A DNA stretch of 64,000 nt from an uncultured Clostridia bacterium (lineage in GTDB: Bacteria; Bacillota; Clostridia; UMGS1810), in contig CAKSFP010000006.1 in NCBI GenBank assembly GCA_934454585.1, forward strand, positions 1 to 64,000. The letters are read 5' to 3'. Below are positions 60,264-64,000 of the stretch, piece after piece. The notes below the pieces were generated by a model that worked only from the letters and a program-made list of their open reading frames with translations, was not told the DNA's origin and made no database searches. The position numbers were made by a program, and so were the translations under genes. Position 1 is the first letter of the stretch. The number at the start of each line of letters is the position of its first letter.

Positions 60264-60746
60264 GTGAGAGTAATAGAAAAGAGAATTGTTGTCAGAATTG
60301 CGGCAATCGCGCTTTTTGTGTGCACTGCCGTTGCGATATTCATATTTTCGTCTCAGCCCCAGGAGCTTTCCGATTCGGTCAGTACGAAGGTGAGCGATGC
60401 CGTGCAGGACAGTCCGCTCAAGGTGATGACTCCGCCGAAGGTAGGCAAGTTCAGCGTGCCTTTTCGCAAATATGCACATATGTATCTCTATGCGCTTTTG
60501 GGTGCGTGTGCGGCAACGGCGATGCTTACACTGCGTACAAAAATTTATATTAAAATTCCCTCGGCGCTGCTCGTCTGCTTTGCATATGCGGCGAGCGATG
60601 AGTTTCATCAGCGTTTTGTGGATGGGCGTTCGTGCGAGTGGCGCGATATAGGGTTTGATTCCATAGGCTACGGCGCAGGCATTTTGCTTGTGTTGCTGCT
60701 TTGGTATATATGCAGTAAATATATAAAATTACTTTGGAGGAAATGA
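60264..60746 (+). CDS. VanZ-like membrane protein
   Basis: 160 residues. GTG start at 60264; GGAGG ends only three bases before it, so the exact start is uncertain. First membrane segment with IAAIALFVCTAVAIFIFSSQP (the F-x-F-S-x-Q box of VanZ proteins), then KYAHMYLYALLGACAATAML, SALLVCFAYAASDEFHQRFVDGR (the Y-A-x-x-D-E-x-H-Q box) and a last segment at the C-terminus. VanZ domains are linked to low-level teicoplanin resistance, but most chromosomal copies have no known role. Confidence 0.82.
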   Translation: MRVIEKRIVVRIAAIALFVCTAVAIFIFSSQPQELSDSVSTKVSDAVQDSPLKVMTPPKVGKFSVPFRKYAHMYLYALLGACAATAMLTLRTKIYIKIPSALLVCFAYAASDEFHQRFVDGRSCEWRDIGFDSIGYGAGILLVLLLWYICSKYIKLLWRK

Positions 60747-60747
60747 A

Positions 60748-61668
60748 ATGAAAACTACATTGGTGATAATGGCGGCAGGTATCGGTTCAAGATTTGGCGG
60801 AGGCATAAAACAGCTTGCTCCCGTGGGCCCGAGCGGCGAGATAATCATGGATTACTCAATCCACGATGCTCTCAAAGCAGGGTTTGACAAGATCGTATTC
60901 ATCATCAGACATGACATTGCAGATGACTTTGAAGAAATCATAGGAAAAAGGATAAAAAAGGTGTGCGAGGTCGAGTATGCCTACCAGGAGGCGGACGATC
61001 TGCCGGGCGGTTTCGCAAAACCCGAGGACAGGAAGAAGCCCTGGGGCACGGGTCAGGCGATACTTGCATGCAAGAACATTGTGAAAGAGCCTTTTGCAAT
61101 AATCAATGCAGACGACTACTACGGTAAAGAGGCGTTCAAGCTGGTGCATGATTTTTTGGTTGAGCCGCATGGCGGTGACAAACTCGATTTTTGCATGGCG
61201 GGGTTCATCCTCAAGAACACCCTTTCGGATAACGGCGGCGTAACGCGCGGTGTGTGCACCGTGGATGAAAATGAGAATCTTGTCGATGTCACCGAGACAT
61301 ACAATATAGTAAAAAAAGACGGCGGCGCTTATGTTGCGGCGGATGACGGAAGTTTTGAGAAGATTGACGAGATGTCTCATGTTTCCATGAATATGTGGGG
61401 AGTGACCCCGGCGCTTTTCCCGGTTCTCGAGAGCGGATTTTCGGATTTTCTTAAAGACGGCGGCATAGATAACTTAAAGAGTGAGTATCTTTTGCCGGAT
61501 GTTATAGACAAGCTTGTAAAGAGCGATAAGGCAAGCGTTAAGGTGCTCGAGACGCGCGACAAGTGGTTCGGTGTGACCTACAAAGAGGACAGACAGAGCG
61601 TTGAGGACGCTTTTGCAAAACTCATTGCCGAAGGAGTGTACAGCAAGAATCTTTACGAGGGTTGTTAG
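60748..61668 (+). CDS. Sugar-phosphate nucleotidyltransferase family protein
   Basis: 306 residues, ATG behind GGAGG, two bases after the vanZ-like gene. Rossmann-like start LVIMAAGIGSRFGGGIKQL has the G-x-G-S-R-F pattern and the Lys that contact the nucleoside triphosphate. Further: GPSGEIIMDYSIHDA, KPWGTGQAILACKN, FAIINADDYYG with the metal-binding Asp pair. The family activates sugar-1-phosphates or choline-phosphate for envelope polymers. The specific sugar is not readable from sequence. Confidence 0.82.
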   Translation: MKTTLVIMAAGIGSRFGGGIKQLAPVGPSGEIIMDYSIHDALKAGFDKIVFIIRHDIADDFEEIIGKRIKKVCEVEYAYQEADDLPGGFAKPEDRKKPWGTGQAILACKNIVKEPFAIINADDYYGKEAFKLVHDFLVEPHGGDKLDFCMAGFILKNTLSDNGGVTRGVCTVDENENLVDVTETYNIVKKDGGAYVAADDGSFEKIDEMSHVSMNMWGVTPALFPVLESGFSDFLKDGGIDNLKSEYLLPDVIDKLVKSDKASVKVLETRDKWFGVTYKEDRQSVEDAFAKLIAEGVYSKNLYEGC

Positions 61669-61762
61669 AATAAAAAACACATACACAGACAGTAAAATAT
61701 ACATTCTGTTGCCTGATGTCCGTATGATGACAATGTAATTTATGTAAACTCATAAAAAACCC

Positions 61763-61791
61763 TTGCATTATTTATTTCTTTGTGATATAAT
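61763..61791 (+). promoter_or_regulatory. Promoter of the rplU-prp-rpmA operon
   Basis: TTGCAT (61763-61768), 17-base spacer, perfect TATAAT (61786-61791), directly before the L21 leader. Confidence 0.8.
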
Positions 61792-61797
61792 TGTACG

Positions 61798-61880
61798 GTA
61801 ACCGCACCGGATTGGTCGTAAACTATGCCGCAAACGCAGCATATACCATGCCCGGGCGAGATTGGATGAGGGAGGTGCTT
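61798..61880 (+). ncRNA. Ribosomal protein L21 leader RNA
   Basis: The 80 bases before rplU carry the elements I know from the Firmicutes L21 leader: ACCGCACCGG, TTGGTCGTAA, ACTATGCCGC, AGCATATACCATGCCCGGGCGAG given here in parts (AGCATATACC, GCCCGGGCGAG), and GGGAGGTG at the end. In this class L21 is thought to bind the RNA and repress its own operon. Confidence 0.75.
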
Positions 61881-61885
61881 TTACA

Positions 61886-62194
61886 ATGTATGCAGTAATT
61901 GAAACAGGCGGAAAGCAGTACAAAGTTTCCGAGGGAGATGTTCTCTTTGTTGAGAAACTCGGTGCGGCTGAAGGCGACGCAGTTAAGTTTGACAAGGTTT
62001 TGGCAGTAGGCGGTGAGCAGACCGTTTTCGGTACACCCGTTGTTGAGGGCGCAAGCGTTGATGCCAAGGTTCTTGCTAACGGTAAGAATAAGAAGGTCAT
62101 TGTTTTCAAATATAAGCCTAAAAAGGGTTATAAGAAAAAACAGGGTCACAGACAGCCTTACACAAAGGTTGTTATCGAAAAGATCAATGCGTAA
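61886..62194 (+). CDS. rplU: Ribosomal protein bL21
   Basis: 102 residues from ATG 61886 behind GGGAGGTG; an in-frame ATG at 61862... upstream is rejected since it lies in the leader RNA. YAVIETGGKQYKVSEGDVLFVEKL and the C-terminal YKPKKGYKKKQGHRQPYTKVVI are the classic L21 ends. It binds 23S rRNA in the large subunit. First gene of the conserved rplU-prp-rpmA-obgE group. Confidence 0.97.
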   Translation: MYAVIETGGKQYKVSEGDVLFVEKLGAAEGDAVKFDKVLAVGGEQTVFGTPVVEGASVDAKVLANGKNKKVIVFKYKPKKGYKKKQGHRQPYTKVVIEKINA

Positions 62195-62196
62195 TC

Positions 62197-62529
62197 ATGG
62201 TTGACATTGAGATTTATCGTGACAGGCACTGCAATATCGTAAAGTTTGTGTGCGACGGTCACACGGATTATGCCGAAAGCGGCTCCGATATTGTGTGCGC
62301 ATCCGTTTCGTCGGTGGCATATGCGGTTCTTTGCGGAATCGAAAAAGTGCTCAAAATCGACTTCGGATATGAACAGGGCGACGGATATTTGTTTTTCGTT
62401 TTGCCCGATGATATTGAACTTAAAGACAGAGAAAATATAAACATATTGCTCGATACCATGTATCTGTTCTTCTGTGATTTGAGGGACAGCTATCCGGACA
62501 ATATCAAGATTTCTGAATTGGAGGTGTAA
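62197..62529 (+). CDS. prp: Ribosomal-processing cysteine protease Prp
   Basis: 110 residues, two bases after rplU. GHTDYAESGSDIVCASVSS contains the catalytic pair His22 and Cys34. Prp cuts the N-terminal extension from L27, which is encoded next door and has this extension. Found only in organisms with extended L27, mainly Firmicutes and relatives. Confidence 0.93.
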   Translation: MVDIEIYRDRHCNIVKFVCDGHTDYAESGSDIVCASVSSVAYAVLCGIEKVLKIDFGYEQGDGYLFFVLPDDIELKDRENINILLDTMYLFFCDLRDSYPDNIKISELEV

Positions 62530-62532
62530 GAT

Positions 62533-62817
62533 ATGTTTAAGTTGGACATACAGCTTTTCGCTCATAAAAAAGGTATGGGAAGCACAAAGAACGGTCGTGA
62601 CAGTGAGTCCAAGAGACTCGGCGTTAAAAAGGCTGACGGTCAGTTTGTTACTTCCGGCAACATCCTTGTCAGACAGCGCGGCACAAAGATCCACCCCGGT
62701 GTCAATGTTAAAAAGGGCGGAGACGATACACTCTTTGCGGTTGCAGACGGCAAGGTAAAATTCGAGAGACTCGGAAAGACCAAAAAGCAGGTCAGTGTAT
62801 ACGAGATTGCTCAGTAA
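62533..62817 (+). CDS. rpmA: Ribosomal protein bL27 with cleavable N-terminal extension
   Basis: 94 residues. The first nine residues (MFKLDIQLF) precede AHKKG, the usual mature N-terminus, so Prp should cut after Phe9. The body (GSTKNGRDSESKRLGVKK; VRQRGTKIHPG) is typical L27. The mature N-terminus reaches the peptidyl transferase centre, so cleavage is needed for function. Confidence 0.97.
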   Translation: MFKLDIQLFAHKKGMGSTKNGRDSESKRLGVKKADGQFVTSGNILVRQRGTKIHPGVNVKKGGDDTLFAVADGKVKFERLGKTKKQVSVYEIAQ

Positions 62818-62830
62818 AACAAACTATTGA

Positions 62831-62863
62831 AAAGGGTTGTCACGCAAATGACATCCCTTTTTT
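62831..62863 (+). terminator. Terminator/attenuator between rpmA and obgE
   Basis: Stem AAAGGG-T-TGTCA with TGACA-T-CCCTTT (about 12 pairs with one mismatch) and six T behind it. It would reduce read-through into obgE. Confidence 0.8.
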
Positions 62864-62905
62864 CTTTGATGAAAGTTTTTTGTGTGACGGGAGGTTATTT
62901 ATATT

Positions 62906-64000
62906 ATGTTAGCGGATACCGCATCCATAACCGTTGAGGCAGGCAACGGCGGTAACGGCCTTGTGTCGTTCCACAGAGAAAAATATGTTGCGGCGGGCGG
63001 ACCCGACGGCGGTGACGGCGGCAACGGCGGCAGTGTGATTTTTGTCGCCGACGGTAAGCTGAGCACCCTGGCGGATTTTCGTTATCGCCGTGTGTACAAA
63101 GCGCCTAACGGCGAGGACGGCAGGGCGGCTCGGTGCAACGGAAAAAACGGCGCCGATCTCACCGTCAAAGTGCCCGTCGGCACGGTTATTAAAGATCTCG
63201 GCAGCGGTAAATTCATTGCCGACATGAGGACGGACGGGCAAGTCTTTGTTGCGGCCAAAGGCGGCAGCGGCGGCTGGGGCAACTGTCATTTTGCCACCGC
63301 CACACGGCAGATTCCGCGCTTTGCCAAGAGCGGAACCGACGGCGAAAAGAGGGAGATAAGTCTGGAACTCAAACTCCTTGCCGATGTCGGTCTTGTCGGC
63401 TTTCCGAATGTGGGTAAATCCACATTGCTCTCTGTGGTGAGCGATGCCCGACCCAAGATTGCCAATTATCATTTCACCACACTTGAGCCTAATCTCGGCG
63501 TGGTCGATCTGGGCGCCGGCAACAGCTTTGTCATTGCCGACATACCGGGTCTTATAGAGGGGGCGAGCGAGGGCATAGGTCTCGGTCACGAATTTCTGCG
63601 CCATGTGGAGCGCACCCGTTTGCTGCTTCATGTTGTGGACGCATCGGGCATAGAGGGCAGAAACCCGATAGAGGATTTTGACCTTATCAACAACGAGATA
63701 ACCACCTACAATCCGGCTCTTGCCGAGAAACAGCAGATTGTCGTTGCCAACAAGAAAGATGTGGCGTACGACATGACGGTGTACGACGGATTCTGCGACG
63801 AGATGGAGAGGCGCGGCTACAAGGTTTTCCGTATATCTGCCGCCACAAACAACGGCGTGTCGGAACTTATGAAGTATGTGTCGGGCATACTCGACACCAT
63901 ACCCGTGCCGGTTATAGAGATTGACGGCGGCGATGAGGAGACTGTCATCACATATGAGGACGAGGCTCCTTATGAGATAAGCCGTGACGACAGCGGCGCA
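62906..64000 (+). CDS. obgE: GTPase Obg, N-terminal 365 residues
   Basis: ATG behind GGGAGGT, open to the window end. The Gly-rich Obg fold comes first (TVEAGNGGNGLVSF, GGPDGGDGGNGGSV, GGSGGWGNCHFATATRQ). The G domain follows with G1 GFPNVGKST (near residue 170), DIPGLIEGAS (G3), and ANKKD (G4, usually NKxD). It acts in late 50S ribosome maturation and stress control. The C-terminal OCT part begins near the window edge (PVIEIDGGDEETVITYED). Confidence 0.96.
   Translation, partial: MLADTASITVEAGNGGNGLVSFHREKYVAAGGPDGGDGGNGGSVIFVADGKLSTLADFRYRRVYKAPNGEDGRAARCNGKNGADLTVKVPVGTVIKDLGSGKFIADMRTDGQVFVAAKGGSGGWGNCHFATATRQIPRFAKSGTDGEKREISLELKLLADVGLVGFPNVGKSTLLSVVSDARPKIANYHFTTLEPNLGVVDLGAGNSFVIADIPGLIEGASEGIGLGHEFLRHVERTRLLLHVVDASGIEGRNPIEDFDLINNEITTYNPALAEKQQIVVANKKDVAYDMTVYDGFCDEMERRGYKVFRISAATNNGVSELMKYVSGILDTIPVPVIEIDGGDEETVITYEDEAPYEISRDDSGA

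Overview
The window looks like a chromosome segment of a gut-type Clostridia bacterium (Oscillospirales-like is my best guess; the order is not proven by the sequence). The evidence is the Firmicutes-style rplU-prp-rpmA-obgE block with an L27 N-terminal extension, strong AGGAGG ribosome binding sites, SLH-domain surface proteins, LplB/LplC-type sugar permeases and a stem-loop-rich intergenic element. About 36 kb of a temperate contractile-tail phage is followed by about 28 kb of host genes.

Prophage (1 to about 36.2 kb; the left end lies outside the window). Order: DNA modification and nucleotide genes (MT-A70 adenine methyltransferase end, DUF4406, a circularly permuted cytosine-5 methyltransferase broken by a frame change at a G8 tract and carrying an out-of-frame overlapping gene), VapE-type primase/helicase, VRR-NUC nuclease, SNF2 helicase and a DUF1492-like late regulator. 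Then terminase, SPP1-type portal and gp7 head protein with a C-terminal toxin-50-like domain, scaffold, capsid, connectors, tail sheath, tube, tail chaperone with an A-AAA-AAC slippery site, tape measure, PBSX-like baseplate and fibre. After the fibre comes a diversity-generating retroelement (DGR): target gene with variable repeat (VR), cruciform, template repeat (TR) and reverse transcriptase (RT). Lysis genes follow (amidase-SPOR-CW_7 endolysin, holins). The right end holds a leftward membrane-protein gene behind a poly-G leader, and a rightward cassette of a small ribbon-helix-helix-like protein plus an IS30-family transposase. No integrase is visible. A ~260-bp intergenic array of CTAACA/TGTTAG motifs occurs twice, after the primase gene and after the holin gene.

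Host region. 36.7-52.6 kb: a rightward gene set (membrane-bound AraC-type regulator, two sugar ABC permeases, an SLH surface protein, an unknown secreted protein, a 1,444-residue heparinase II/III-like lyase, an Ig-repeat protein) ending in a strong terminator; it reads as a polysaccharide uptake and degradation locus. 52.8-58.3 kb: a GH-D-like protein, an SGNH/DUF4886 hydrolase on the other strand, a GH78-like rhamnosidase and a beta-lactamase-fold hydrolase. 58.4-61.7 kb: a membrane diguanylate cyclase with an ECF S-component-like sensor, a MITE-like stem-loop element, a VanZ-like protein and a nucleotidyltransferase. 61.8-64 kb: L21 leader RNA, rplU, prp, rpmA and the start of obgE.

The most interesting signals are the DGR (10 differences between VR and TR, all at template adenines), the duplicated motif array, the permuted methyltransferase with its embedded gene, the poly-G tracts that decide reading frames, and the possible use of an IS30 transposase as the phage's own mobility module. 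All domain assignments come from reading motifs; no database search was possible.
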